Origin: Aspidiotus rigidus
Lineage: Eukaryota; Arthropoda; Insecta; Hemiptera; Diaspididae
DNA: 64,000 nucleotides
Direction of reading: 5' to 3'
Assembly (NCBI GenBank): GCA_035079385.1
Contig: JAVHKY010000077.1
Span: 248,001-312,000, forward strand
In this document: in pieces, positions 10,672-21,572 of the stretch
How the letters are laid out: each line of letters starts with the position of its first letter
Numbering within the stretch: the first letter of the stretch is position 1
Program-made: the position numbers and the translations under genes
Notes under the pieces: model-generated
What the model was told of the DNA's origin: nothing
The model's input: only the letters and a program-made list of their open reading frames with translations
The model's database searches: none

Positions 10672-13633
10672 TCATTCTGCAGGAACAAGGGATTCAAGGT
10701 CGTATAATTCCAACATATCTTTAATAAGTGAAACAGCTACTTCACCGATTTTCACTTCAGCTTTTGGTTTGATTATCGTGAATATCGTCGACCAGAAGTC
10801 GTTTATCAAAACGTTCTTTACTGCATTTCCTGTGTAATAAAAATATAATTGAGTGATATGTCATTTTTGTTGCTAAAATTAAAAAGTTTGTACTTTTCAA
10901 GTAATTTTCCAATGCTTTCCATCCCAATTTTCAAAGTTGATACGCAAGGCATAGCCTAATACCTCTCCAGAACCCCACCGAAAATACCTACGACTGAGAA
11001 TTGTCATGTGAGAGGAATAAAAGGTTTGAGATACAGTGAATAGAAGCTACCCGCCAGCGCCAACTTCCAAAATAAGGAACTTCAATCCGGCCCGGATCAT
11101 GCAAATCTTCACTAAGAACATTTTCATTTATTATTTTTTTTTTTATCTTTCCAGAAGATATTTTTACTCTTTGTGATTTATATAAATCAAATATTGGTGA
11201 TAAATGGTAGTAGAATCAGTGGCGTAGCGAGGAGGGCCAGAGAGGTTGACCCCCCTTCCCATTCAAGACATATGAAATATCACATTTCATTTCAAATAAT
11301 TTTTCAAAAAACTTATTGTAACATTTCTTTTCTCCTACTTTCTCTTCAACCCACCCTCCCTGAAAAATTTTCTTACTACGCCACTAAGTAGGATTATTTA
11401 TTTATTTTTTTTTTTTTGGGAAGATAAGGTAGCCGTTGTTGTTGAATCAATATCGAGGAGAGAATTCTGATCAACAATATGACACCGTACCTACGAAGAT
11501 TCTCTCCTCTATAAGTAGGATTAATGTGAGAACAATGCGGCGTTGAACTTTTATATAGGTAGCCTAAGTGTAGAAAGCATGAATGAATACATTGATAGTG
11601 CATCTTACCTGTATCCTCTAAAAGAGCACTAGAAGTTCCAATATCCAAAGAAATTGATTGATCAACCACTTTCATGTATTGTTTTCCACCTTTGTTGTAG
11701 AACTCACCGTAGAGTATATTATGTGATGAAACATTTGCTATAGGTAAAATGATAAATGAAGCAGAGGATGATCGAAATCAAATTCTTTTCTACAGCTACA
11801 GAAGTTGCACGTTCTACTCGACAATACTTACTAAAATTGCCTTGAAAAAAACCATCGCTTGATATAGGAACGAAGAAAGTACTTCCGCTTATATTGTAAT
11901 TGCAAACAACTTCGGTGAAAGGGAAATCGATATCGACAGTCAATTTGGGAGTTTCCCAATCAACCCTAAAAAATTTACGTTCAATATTTATTTAGGCCTT
12001 CGACCATTTAAAATAATTGTGATGCACTCTGCGAAAAGGAACCACAACTCACAGGTCGCCCATGGTGACAACTCCCCGTATGAAATTGGCCGTCGAAATA
12101 GGCCTTTCTTATACCAGAAAATGATAGAAAACGCTTGAAACTGTCATCATTAACTTCTCTGACCCATCCTTCAATTAAACATTACTTTTTTCGAGTAATA
12201 AATGAACCTCATATGAAAGCCAGTTTTATACAAGGAGCTTTCACCATGGAGACTTGTGGTCCCCTTTTGGCGGAGCGCATCACAATTGCATATTTTTCTA
12301 TGAAAAAGACTTACGAGAGATTCCTAATTACAAAATTACTACTCCCTATCACGGTTATATTGGTAAAAGTGGCATATTGGATACTCGCCATCAGATCATA
12401 TTCTTCACCTAAATCTACGAGTTGAAGTTTTAATGGATCGAGAGGACATATTTTCAATTCATCGATCCCATCGGGGAGACGATCTTTCAAACCCATCAGT
12501 AAATCTATGAGGCATGTGTCGAGAGATATTTGATTTCGTTTGCATGGTTTGATATACGAAGCTGTAAAAAACAGAGGGATTAAATTTGAGACTCTTTTCT
12601 TGATGATGTGGGGGAAATACACTTAGGTTCACACCTTGAGAAAGTAGTTATACTCCTACGATAAAAATAATAATAAGAAAGTAAAGAAAAGCAATTAGAG
12701 AATGAATTTTCTCATAGGTGTACTAGGTAGGGAATTGTTCTACAGACTAATGTAAAATTAGTTTGTTCGCTACCTGCAGGTTGCAGCTCTTTCAAACCTA
12801 TAAAATATCCCTATCTCATATAATTATGATTAAATCTCTACGTTCTTCGTTGGCAGGTTCCAACTTCTTATGTCTTATTTCTGGGAAGCTATTTATTCTT
12901 AGGGTAAAATTTTTGCAAGTCCTATTGTCAAGTGGATGGAACAGCGAAAAACGCACAAATTTGTCTTTCGGGGACGATTAAGAAGTTATGGCGACCGCCT
13001 CGAACACAAGAGGTCCCACAGGCTCAAACCTCGGCTGTAAAAAGGACTAGAAAGGTTTGCGTTTTTTCCCTCCTTAAATGAAGGAGTTACATGAAATCTG
13101 TAAAATTATCGATTATTGCACGATAACGAGAATTATATAATGACTGATTTCATAAAAACCATGAATCAAACGCTCTACCTTTGTTTTTTAGTCAAGCTTT
13201 TCGGTTGAGTCCTCTTCATTTTGTGTAACTAGTGACTAAAAATCCCTCGCAAGTAGGTAAGCTGCCACTTTCTTTTTTTTTTTTTTTTTAGTCCCTCCTC
13301 GGTTATAGCTTGGGAAACTAACGGTATAATACCCCTTCCCTAATCCTCTCCTCAATTTGAACGGTACAGTTTCAATTTCTCAACTAACGCAGGAATCAGC
13401 CCTCGTGCTGCGATCGACCAAATTTCAATATGTTTAAAATAAATTCTCAAAATATTGGTGGACTATCTACCATTACTGAATTCTAATAATAGATACCTAT
13501 ACATAATATAATATCAACCATAAAATACTTCTTGGAAAAAATTCAGATACATACGTAGAGAAGTAACTGCTGCGCCAACCAATATCAAAACAAGAAAAAC
13601 TGTTGAGATTGGTCTCAGGACTTGTTTAAACAT
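10672..13633 (-). CDS. Takeout / juvenile-hormone-binding (JHBP) domain protein
   Basis: This is a secreted insect protein of the takeout/JHBP family, which binds hydrophobic ligands and is linked to feeding, courtship or hormone transport. Exons on the minus strand are 13633-13555, 12561-12315, 11965-11832, 11737-11609 and 10829-10672, in phase, 248 residues (usual for the family). Exon 1 encodes a signal peptide (MFKQVLRPIS, then a run of hydrophobic residues). Exon 2 has the family signature SYIKPCKRNQ with the first disulphide cysteines (CKRN and TCLIDLL) and LPDGIDELKICPLDPLKL. Exon 3 shows GSTFFVPISSDGFFQGNF. The last exon reads GNAVKNVLINDFWSTIF and ends SLVPAE. The ligand cannot be told from sequence. 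Intron 3-4 borders are clean; intron 4 holds a MITE and an unexplained Trp-rich stretch. Confidence 0.88.
11217..11386. mobile_element. hAT-type MITE, CAGTGGCGTAG termini
   Basis: The element begins CAGTGGCGTAGC and ends CTACGCCACTA, a short terminal inverted repeat typical of hAT non-autonomous elements. It is flanked by 8-bp near-direct repeats, AGTAGAAT (11209-11216) and AGTAGGAT (11387-11394). It is about 170 bp, has no coding capacity, and lies in the last intron of the takeout gene. Confidence 0.75.
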
Positions 13634-14787
13634 GATGATGTAAAAAACGATCACAAGAAAAATTTTTCAATTAATCGACTAGCTGAGCAATAAAATACCT
13701 ATGTGCTTGAAAAACAGTTATCAATGTGACAAAAAGCATTTCCTATTTTAAATCTCATTAGGTCCACTTATGTTTGACTGTACGAGTATAACAACATTAA
13801 AAAAAAAAACGAAAGATAAATTTCGAATGCTCCAAAAATTATTAAAATCTGTCTCAGTTCGACGGAGAGCGATAGACAGTTGGCTTAGAAAAACTGACCC
13901 TTGATATTTATATTCTGAATATTTGTATTACATTACACCAGTGAACTTTGACTCTTTTTGTTATGACGTCGGAGAACTTTGAACGGGAGAATAAGTGTCG
14001 GTACCAACCTATCAGAAATAAAAGAATAATTTTTTGAAAAATATATTATGTAGGCTTTAATGGATCGCGATTGCAGAAAATTTTCAGTCGTTCTTTCTCA
14101 AATTTTTTCCCAAAAAATAGTTCAGGTACCGACCAAAAAATTTTCTCAAATATTATTTTTCGAAGACAACTAATACAGAAGAAAATCTCCCAATGGTAAA
14201 CACTCTAGAAATTATTCGCCTGAATCGCATTGAAGACTAAAAGAGCCTTAAATTTCCTAGCAGCTTTCAGACTAGCTGACTGACCTAGTACTGAAATGTA
14301 AAAGAGTATTTTGAATACGAAAATCAGCTTACAGATCAATGGCGGAGAATTAAAGAAGCCGATCGACGACGAAGGGATGATGGCGACCTTATAGTTGACT
14401 TTATTTTGCACGCGGCAAGATTCGAAATTCCCTCTTGAAAAAATCTGCCTCTGATTTCATTGTGCTTTTGTCAGACTCTGGCAGAACATAATCAGGGACG
14501 CAGAGGGTTTTCATAATTAACTAGGCCTAAGTATGATATAGTTCACTTTTTATCCCCTCCATCCATGTGTCAAGGTTGTACTAGAGTATCTCCGGAGAAA
14601 GAAACTTCAAGCTGAGCATCTTTTTTGAACCGATACTTTTTGGAAAGTCGACCCCTTGGGAGACAAACAGCTCAGACTTAATTCGCAAAATTCTAACAAG
14701 ATTACATAGGCAGAAGGCCAGAAGGCATGACCACGTCAAAGGAAGGCTCCTAATTGCAGATTTCTATTTGTCGCTCCGGAAAAAAAA

Positions 14788-14823
<36 letters not shown>

Positions 14824-15455
14824 AGGCGGCGGCGGCGGTGGTACAGATTGTTGAGGAGATAAAAAATATCTACTTTTATAACCATTCACCTAGGCTATAT
14901 TTTGAAAAAAATTCAGAAACATAACAAACAATATTTTTACCTATTCAGAATATTCGTATACTTAAGTAGGTTTTCTTAAAATGTGTGTTATGCGTGCGCA
15001 CTTGAAATAAAAAACCCAAGCATTATAGGTAATGAAACATGGATTTTTATATCAATTACTCCGTTGATACTGGTATCTAAAAAATTTACTTCATTATTGT
15101 CGTGATTATTGTGATCAATCTAATATTAATAATTCTTCTTTAAGAACAAGCCTTTGGACTTGCATAAGACAACGACGAAGTTTCCCAGACAGACAGAGAG
15201 AAACAGCTATTCAATATTCACCCCTTCGATCCTTGGCAATGCAACATGCATGGCGAGACTGCAAAGTTTGGTGATAAGAATAATATTCCGCAGCCCGGCC
15301 GTGAAGATAGAAAAAAAATATAATTATTGTTGATTATTCATCTACATCCAAGTTTATTTATTCGCGTTTGGAGTTCAAATAGTTCGGTTACTTCTTCTCG
15401 AAGCCATTACAACTTTCGTACCGGACTTAACAACTGATTGTGTGTAAATACCAGC
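13634..15455. other. Intergenic region between takeout gene and MED22
   Basis: This 1.8-kb stretch separates two divergent genes. It contains long A tracts at about 14,780-14,820, followed directly by a short GGC trinucleotide repeat near 14,824-14,840. I see no gene and no clear terminal repeats. Confidence 0.4.
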
Positions 15456-16067
15456 ATGAATCCTCCAACCAGAACTTTACCACAAAATAAAGAAGCTCTA
15501 TTGAAATCATACAATAACTGGTTGAAAGATGACGTTAAATCAATGCTGGAAAACTTTGAAGGTAAAGAAAATGATTGATATACTACTAAATAGAAGTTGG
15601 TAATACGTAGATGTTTTGTTGGAATTCTGGTTTGAGTATTTTTCGGTGTAAATGGAAGGACCATCAAATTAAGATACTTCTATCATGATGAGCAAGTCAC
15701 TTCGTACTTTCATTATTTATGTGTGATTTCGATTTTTTGTGCAGAGATAGTCAAGCTGTGTAAAACAGAACAAGATGTGCAGATATCACGTATGACACAA
15801 GGCGAACTGGATGCGTATGAAATGCAGGTGCGATCAGCAAATATGGTTCGAGCGGCAGAATCTCTTCTAAAATTGGTTTCCGATATCAAGCAATACCTCA
15901 TTTTGAATGATTTTCCATCAGTGAACGAAGCTATTGCTCATAATTCTAATGTATTTCGATCAATGCAACAAGAATCGGACAAAAAGTTACAAGATTTAAG
16001 AGACGACATCATATCAGATTTGTACGAATTAGAAGAAGAATATTATATTTCTATTCATAAACGTTGA
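15456..16067 (+). CDS. MED22: Mediator complex subunit 22 (Surf5)
   Basis: MED22 is a subunit of the Mediator head module, which bridges transcription factors and RNA polymerase II in the nucleus. Two exons (15456-15561, 15745-16067) join in phase 1 to 142 residues. The N-terminus reads [20 protein letters not shown], then [18 protein letters not shown] across the junction. The most conserved block follows: [19 protein letters not shown] and [15 protein letters not shown]. The protein ends in the coiled coil [20 protein letters not shown]. Vertebrate MED22 has a longer disordered tail, which is absent here as in other invertebrates. An ATTAAA-type signal lies about 225 bases after the stop. 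Confidence 0.95.
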
Positions 16068-16799
16068 TGTCGTATGAACGGGAATCGGATAATTTCTCTG
16101 CTTTGGCAATCGAAGAATATATCGATTTTCAAGGTTCACAAAAAATCTAAATTGACTAAGCTGTCGTTTAAAATCAATTTCATTCGAAGAATTTTCAAGT
16201 TGATACACGATTCCAACTTTGTGATATTGTCAGATAAGTGATCTCAGAAATCCTCGATGGTATCCTTTGTGATAAAGCTTTTCCTCCTCATTAAAGTTTT
16301 TTCAATTTTTTTCTTTCTTTGGATCTATGAAACGTTTGTATAGGAGTCAGAAGTTGCATAATGAACAAGATGATGAAGAGTAAAGTTCGTTTATTTTTTG
16401 AGAAAATTTCATATAAACTATGTTTTCTCTGTTCTTATATCTTACTTTAATAATGGTTCGAGGATTGTGGACAAATGAGTGGTATTTTACAATTTTCTGG
16501 TAGAAATAGTCGACACGAGTTTTATAGTGGTCATTCTCGCAAAGATATTGAGATATTTTACGACGCTTCTGAGCCAAAACTGTAGTTGGAGTAAATATTA
16601 GCTTTCAAATACTGATGTACTCTCCAAACAATTTATTTTTACGTACACATATAAATTTTCTTCTTTTTTTTCTTACAATTGATAACTCAGGTATTTCGTT
16701 TTTTTTATTGTACTCCAACCTGTAATTGTTGTATCTGTCTAGAAATATACCAATTTTTTCTTTGTATTCATTTGTTGATAAAACTCAAAAATCTTTTCG

Positions 16800-17009
16800 A
16801 TGATTTCCGTAACTTCAGAAGAAATTTTAGAAAAAAACTTTTTGCCCTTGTCAGAGCGGTTAGACGCTCTTGTGGAGCTTCTTCTCCCTTCTCGCGATAA
16901 GGATGAAATGAAAGTGAATGTGGCCATACATTCAACTGGAAGAATCGATTTTACTGTTAGTTTCTTCTTAATAAGGCCAGAAATTCGTTTGAAATCAAAA
17001 CGGAAGTGA
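16800..17009 (+). CDS. Unrecognised 69-residue ORF
   Basis: It starts MISVTSEEILEKNF and continues with SERLDALVELLLPSRDKDE and an Asn/Val/Ile-rich stretch ending GRIDFT before a possible GTTAGT donor at about 16,956. The first 52 residues look protein-like (amphipathic helix, then beta-like segment), whereas the remainder looks like intron read-through. I do not recognise the family. It could be a first exon of an unknown gene, a relic, or chance. Confidence 0.2.
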   Translation: MISVTSEEILEKNFLPLSERLDALVELLLPSRDKDEMKVNVAIHSTGRIDFTVSFFLIRPEIRLKSKRK

Positions 17010-17208
17010 AAATTGATAGCTCGCTAACGTCAAAATAATTCCAAGACAAGTTCCGGTATCCGCGTTCATGTGTGTCTATTGCCACTATTGCAAATACCCA
17101 TCGTCTAAAATCTCATGCGATTTCAAATCGTTTCTCAGGACCATGATAACTCACTGTTTTTTCCTGTAAACATTAAATTTGGACTTTCGTCTTACGTCGT
17201 TTTCAGGA

Positions 17209-17276
17209 GGAAAGTCTGGCTGAAGCGGTTAATGGCTTCTGATTCAAGCATTCTTATTATTTTGTACCTGTTAAAG
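17209..17276. repeat. Diverged direct repeat, copy 1
   Basis: About 68 bp, repeated at 18,312-18,378 with roughly 84% identity by eye. Both copies contain the small hairpin GAAGC...GCTTC around a TTAATG loop and end in a CCTGT(T/C)AAAG motif. The two copies are about 1.1 kb apart. Confidence 0.7.
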
Positions 17277-17307
17277 TTGAATATTGGATATGTACTTAAA
17301 TTTTGTT

Positions 17308-17340
17308 TGATGATGACTTTTTAGTCGAAAGCGCTCGCGC
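17308..17340 (+). other. Penelope-like 3'-end motif, possible hammerhead-like fold
   Basis: The sequence TGATGATGAC, a TTTTTA loop, GTCGAAAGC and a GCTCGCGC tail matches in plan the ends of the two Penelope-like elements in this window (59,480-59,514 plus; 52,034-52,062 minus). The plan is a core resembling CTGATGA, a short stem, then GAAA and GCGCTC. It is likely the 3' remnant of a decayed Penelope-like copy. The ribozyme reading is inference. Confidence 0.4.
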
Positions 17341-18311
17341 TTAATATAAAATATTTTACGATTCCAGTAATTTTTATGTTTTGACGTTTTTTACGTCTAC
17401 GTCAATTTATTTTTCATCCAAAGTTGAATACCCCGGTCGTTGATTCCACTTCCTTATTTTTACTTTTTAAGTCTTGACTCGTGTCTTGACCATCAATCTT
17501 GACCGTGATCTTGAAGAATCCGAGAGTCGAGACAATAGCGTACCTAGCGTGAAAGTTTTGACTTTTGAGTTTTGACGTTTCGACAACTGAAAGAGAGTTC
17601 CCTGAAAGTTGGTCTGGCGACAAGCTAACAATCTATAGAATAAGATCTATTGCACGACTAGAAGAGATCTTTTCCTCCAAACTGTTGTCCTGTCGCTTGA
17701 CCGGTTTTTACAGAACTCGATTCAACTGAAGCGCGAAAGTGTGATGTTTTTGTTTTTTAGCGTATTTTTCAGTTTGGTGATAACAATCATTTTATGATTT
17801 TTTCCAATTAAAAAAAATTACAAACGTGAAAGATACATGGAAAATATTAATACTTTGATTTGTTTTAATTTTGGGCATAGCTCTACCCACTCGCTGTCAT
17901 TCGGCCCGACTCATGTTCAACTATCTTACGTTACAAATGTTTAAGTTTAATTGAGTGTAGGTATGTCATAACAACATTTGAAATAATTTTCCGGTCGATG
18001 AATTCTTGATACATTCATAATATCTCGTCTCAATTGTCCATAATAATTAGATGCTGAAATGAGATGGATTATCATTTTTTTATGTTATATATTTTGGAGT
18101 GGCTCACCGAAAAACTATTCCAAGTCCCTTGAAAAATGATTTCGTGCTATGGGGTTGACCAAGGACGATAGCCAAGTAAGAATAGATTCGATGAGATTTG
18201 AACGTAGGTTAATGGAATAAATCACATCACTAGAACACTACAAATGCAAATATCGCAAAACCTTATACAATTTGAATCTTGTCGCTATAATACTGCCTTC
18301 TGTTTACTAAG

Positions 18312-18378
18312 GGAAATCTGACTGAAGCGATTAATGGCTTCTGATTCGAGCACTTTCATTATTTCGTTCCTGTCAAAG
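18312..18378. repeat. Diverged direct repeat, copy 2
   Basis: This is the partner of 17,209-17,276. It ends only 32 bases before the PIGC start codon, so part of it may be in the 5' UTR or last upstream intron of PIGC. Confidence 0.7.
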
Positions 18379-18409
18379 ATGAGTGCCTTAGTCTTTTTTA
18401 TAATTACTA

Positions 18410-19297
18410 ATGAAATTTAAATTACAGATTTTGCCCGTGACGAAAAAGAAACCATGGAAGAAGAATTTGTACGAAAATCAAGACTACCCTGATAACTTTA
18501 CGGACGCGTCATTTCTGGAAGAATTAAAGAAAAATTTACATGTTCGCAAAGTTACCTTCAAAGAGGCTTGTTTTGGAGCTAGCTTGCTTACTCAGCAGTT
18601 GTGTATAGTCGTAATATTTGCTTGTTCTTTCATTTATCTTTATAACGAATGGATAAGCCCAACGTACATGAATGTATGCACAAGTTGTTTTTCTTTCATA
18701 GCTTACTGTATTCTATTTTACGGGAACTATAATCTTTTATCGACCTGTGGCAATGTCGCCTGTTATATCGGGTGCAGTTATTTGTTGTCACCGGTGTTGA
18801 AAACGTTAACAGAATCCATTGATACGGACACAATATTTTCAACATCGGTATGCATGATGGTTATACATTTGATATTTTTTGATTATGGAGTACCAGCATT
18901 GATCGTCTCCAGTTCTTTGTCGTTAAATGCAGCTATTTTCGGAGCAGTATGTCTGGCATCACGCTTACCCTCCTCAGCATCGGTTGCAGCTTTCATTAAT
19001 GTGACTGTACAGTTTTTTGCATTAGTACCATTACTCTTGACGAAAATTGGATCGTCTCTATTCGTTTTAATTTCACTAATCATTGCGGCGACAATGACTC
19101 TACATTCAGTGTCCTTTATAATGACATTATTTTTCTTGATCACCATCAGTTTCATAAACCTAATCTGCCCATATTTGTTCGTGAAATGGCATTCTTATAA
19201 AGAGAATATCTATGGTCCGTGGGATGAAGCTGTTATCAGTTTGCCTAGTACTCGGCATAATTCTTTATGCAGAGAAAATTGTAATACTACCGATTAA
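18410..19297 (+). CDS. PIGC: PIG-C, GPI-GlcNAc transferase subunit C
   Basis: PIG-C is a multi-pass ER membrane subunit of the GPI-GlcNAc transferase complex, which carries out the first step of GPI-anchor synthesis. The whole coding region is one 295-residue ORF (human PIGC is 297 and also has an intronless coding region). Conserved blocks are NLYENQDYPDNFTDASFLEE, then TQQLC, then SPVLKTLTESIDTDTIFS, HLIFFDYG, IVSSSLSLNAAIFGAVCLAS, RLP, and C-terminal YKENIYGPWDEA. Multiple hydrophobic segments lie between about residues 60 and 265. The ORF can start at the ATG at 18,410. However, ATTACAG at 18,421-18,427 is a plausible acceptor, so a 5' exon further upstream, with a different N-terminus, cannot be ruled out. 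Confidence 0.95.
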   Translation: MKFKLQILPVTKKKPWKKNLYENQDYPDNFTDASFLEELKKNLHVRKVTFKEACFGASLLTQQLCIVVIFACSFIYLYNEWISPTYMNVCTSCFSFIAYCILFYGNYNLLSTCGNVACYIGCSYLLSPVLKTLTESIDTDTIFSTSVCMMVIHLIFFDYGVPALIVSSSLSLNAAIFGAVCLASRLPSSASVAAFINVTVQFFALVPLLLTKIGSSLFVLISLIIAATMTLHSVSFIMTLFFLITISFINLICPYLFVKWHSYKENIYGPWDEAVISLPSTRHNSLCRENCNTTD

Positions 19298-19344
19298 TTT
19301 AAGTATTGTTTATGGAATCAACACTTCGATAATCGCAAATTTTT

Positions 19345-19570
19345 CAGGGTGTCTACCGGTCAAGTAAGTCAAGTATTTTCAACAACGGTCAAGGAAAAAT
19401 GATGAAAATGACGAAAAAATTTGAAAAAAACAAAAGAAAAAGCAGTATTTTTAGCCGATTAATTTTATTTTTTAATGTTTCGTTTTTTCTTGCTTGTTGA
19501 CTCGCTTACTTCGAAAAAAAGTCGAATAAAAGTCGAGTATTTTCAGAATTTCCATTCAGTAGACACCCTG
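19345..19570. mobile_element. MITE with CAGGGTGTCTAC termini
   Basis: It begins CAGGGTGTCTAC and ends GTAGACACCCTG, a perfect 12-bp terminal inverted repeat over 226 bp. Inside are two copies of a GTC(A/G)AGTATTTTCA motif. It has no coding capacity. A TTTTT run flanks both ends, so the target duplication is unclear. Confidence 0.65.
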
Positions 19571-20027
19571 TTTTTCCATTTATTCAATTATGTTCATTTA
19601 GTTACTATTTTTTTAAGAAAGCTGTGATATTATTGAATAAGAATATCGCTCTGTTCATCATTAATTTATACTTTCAATTAGTGTTATCATAGATTAAACG
19701 GTACGGTTGTTCTTTTCTTAAAAATGTAAACGATGAGATCATTTCTTACTGTAGACTTTTCATTACTTTCAAAAAAAAAAAATAGAAAATGGTGCCTAAT
19801 TTTGAATATCGTTACTATTATTCCTAAAAAAAAAAAAAAGCTATATAATATATGTACCAATGTTTGAATCGAATATGTAATTACGATGAAGATCATGAAA
19901 GTGATGAAGTTACAGCAATCATTCTATTAGTCCTCTGTTTTCACATGCCGATTTTACCGTAGGGGTAGTATTCAACTATTTACTCATCATTTCACCCAAG
20001 TACGATAACCAAAAAGATATTATTTTG

Positions 20028-20478
20028 TAGGGCTTGGAATTTAACAGTTATTTTCTGTGACCGAAAACAAAAGTATCACTTTTGACCCATTGACCGATAA
20101 CCGTTTTACAAAATTGTGACTAGTTTCATGAGAGTTATTGACCGATATAATAACTCTCAAAACGGTCATAACAGTTATGGTGACCGAAATAATAACGGTC
20201 AGAATGAGATAATGGTCAAGTTTCTCCATCATATACTTCTGCTTTCCAAAAGAATCACACTAATTGAAACCCAACAATTTTGTATTTTCCCCAACAGGTA
20301 TCCAAAAACTGGAAGTTTTTTGCCCCCCCCCCACATCCTCACTATAGAGTGCGACCTGCACAATACTTTTTTCAGTTTTACTCTTTTTTTCATGATGATT
20401 GAAAGATTGATGATAGCGGAATTTTATCCCTCCCCCATCCTCTCACTGTGGAAAGCAATCTTCACATACTTTGTTTCA

Positions 20479-20542
<64 letters not shown>

Positions 20543-20771
20543 AGAATGTGATTAAAAGATCAAAGATTAATTACGGAAAATGGTTTAGGTATGGAATTTT
20601 TCACTATCATTATTGTGAATTTTTCGAATTTATAGGTTGACCGAAATTTTTTGGTTATAACAGTTATAACCGTTATTTAGGCCCAAATTTGACCGTTTGA
20701 CCTTTTTGACCTTTAACCGTTAAAAAAAGAATTTCTGAGAGCTAACCGAAAAAAAACGGTCAAAAGCCCTA
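20028..20771. mobile_element. hAT-like non-autonomous element (TAGGGCTT family)
   Basis: Ends are TAGGGCTT and AAGCCCTA, flanked by a perfect 8-bp duplication TTATTTTG at 20,020-20,027 and 20,772-20,779. Sub-terminal regions are packed with AACGGT/ACCGTT and GACCGA motifs in both orientations. The middle carries an internal diverged duplication and a long TC microsatellite. No transposase is present. The element at 44,635-45,017 belongs to the same family. Confidence 0.85.
20482..20539. repeat. (TC)n microsatellite
   Basis: About 28 uninterrupted TC dinucleotides, inside the 20,028-20,771 element. It creates a spurious Ser-Leu-repeat ORF. Confidence 0.95.
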
Positions 20772-20779
20772 TTATTTTG

Positions 20780-21572
20780 AAATTGGACCGGCACTTGTAG
20801 TTCTCTTCCCGGCAAAACAATAGACATTTCACGTAGCGAACTCTGTCATAGTTTTTCACAAACTCAAAAAACGAACATTCGTTTACCCCTCTTATTCTAT
20901 GACTGCCGATTTTACCTGTCGTCTAAGCAGTAACAGTCACACTCGCACTCTATACAGTATATTACATACACTGCTCAAGAAAATGAGGCACACAATTGTA
21001 TGAAAAATAAATAAGTCAGTTGATACTTTGATAGATTTTTCTCCGATTTATAATAGTTCTCCAGTTTTTCAAGATCCAGTCGACTTCTTGTGTCGTAACT
21101 CATCGATTATGCATGATAGTATTCAATTTGCTGTGTTTGATCTTTAAGTGTTAATTATGCTGATAACGTTACTTAAACTATTATGAATATAGTGACTATA
21201 TGAATCGTGATTGTAAATATAAATTTTGTCGTCATTCTTTCACGTAGCGTTTCGTGACAATGTCTAACATTGAACTTTTATTTTGAGAACATGTAAGTCT
21301 GGTCTAGAAATTTGCACTAGTACTCTCGTTTTTTGCTGGAAAATCTTATTTTGGCTAATGTGAAGAATTACTCGAGGTTGTCACTTCATTCTTTTAGTTC
21401 TGCTTGATCTTTTAGATTAGGATGGTCAGGTGTTAGGAGCATTTACAAAGATCCTTATCTTTGGTCTACAACTAAAAGCTTGCTCTTAGTATCAATTCAA
21501 ATACCGTGATCTATTAATTAAACAATGTTCTATTTCGTTTGCAAACAGAAATAAAGTCGGGGTTCTTTTACG
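20780..21572. other. Upstream region of the PP2C gene
   Basis: No gene is seen. The sequence just before the start codon, GCAAACAG at about 21,541-21,548, could be an acceptor for a 5' UTR intron. Confidence 0.3.

Larger units (their letters stand above)
16068..18409. other. Region between MED22 and PIGC
   Basis: This 2.3-kb stretch has no confidently recognised gene. It holds a 69-codon ORF at 16,800-17,009, a pair of diverged direct repeats, and a Penelope-like 3'-end motif at 17,308-17,340, each reported separately. A stretch at 17,450-17,540 is rich in CTTGA motifs. The 5' exon and promoter of PIGC may also be here. Confidence 0.4.

Noticed and set aside
17414..17623. 69-codon minus-strand ORF
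   Set aside because: It covers a low-complexity CTTGA-rich stretch and has no recognisable motif.
18883..19155. 90-codon minus-strand ORF
   Set aside because: It is antisense to PIGC, whose conserved blocks are clear on the plus strand.
20116..20640. 174-codon plus-strand ORF with Ser-Leu repeats
   Set aside because: It is produced by the TC microsatellite and non-coding sub-terminal repeats of a hAT-like element.
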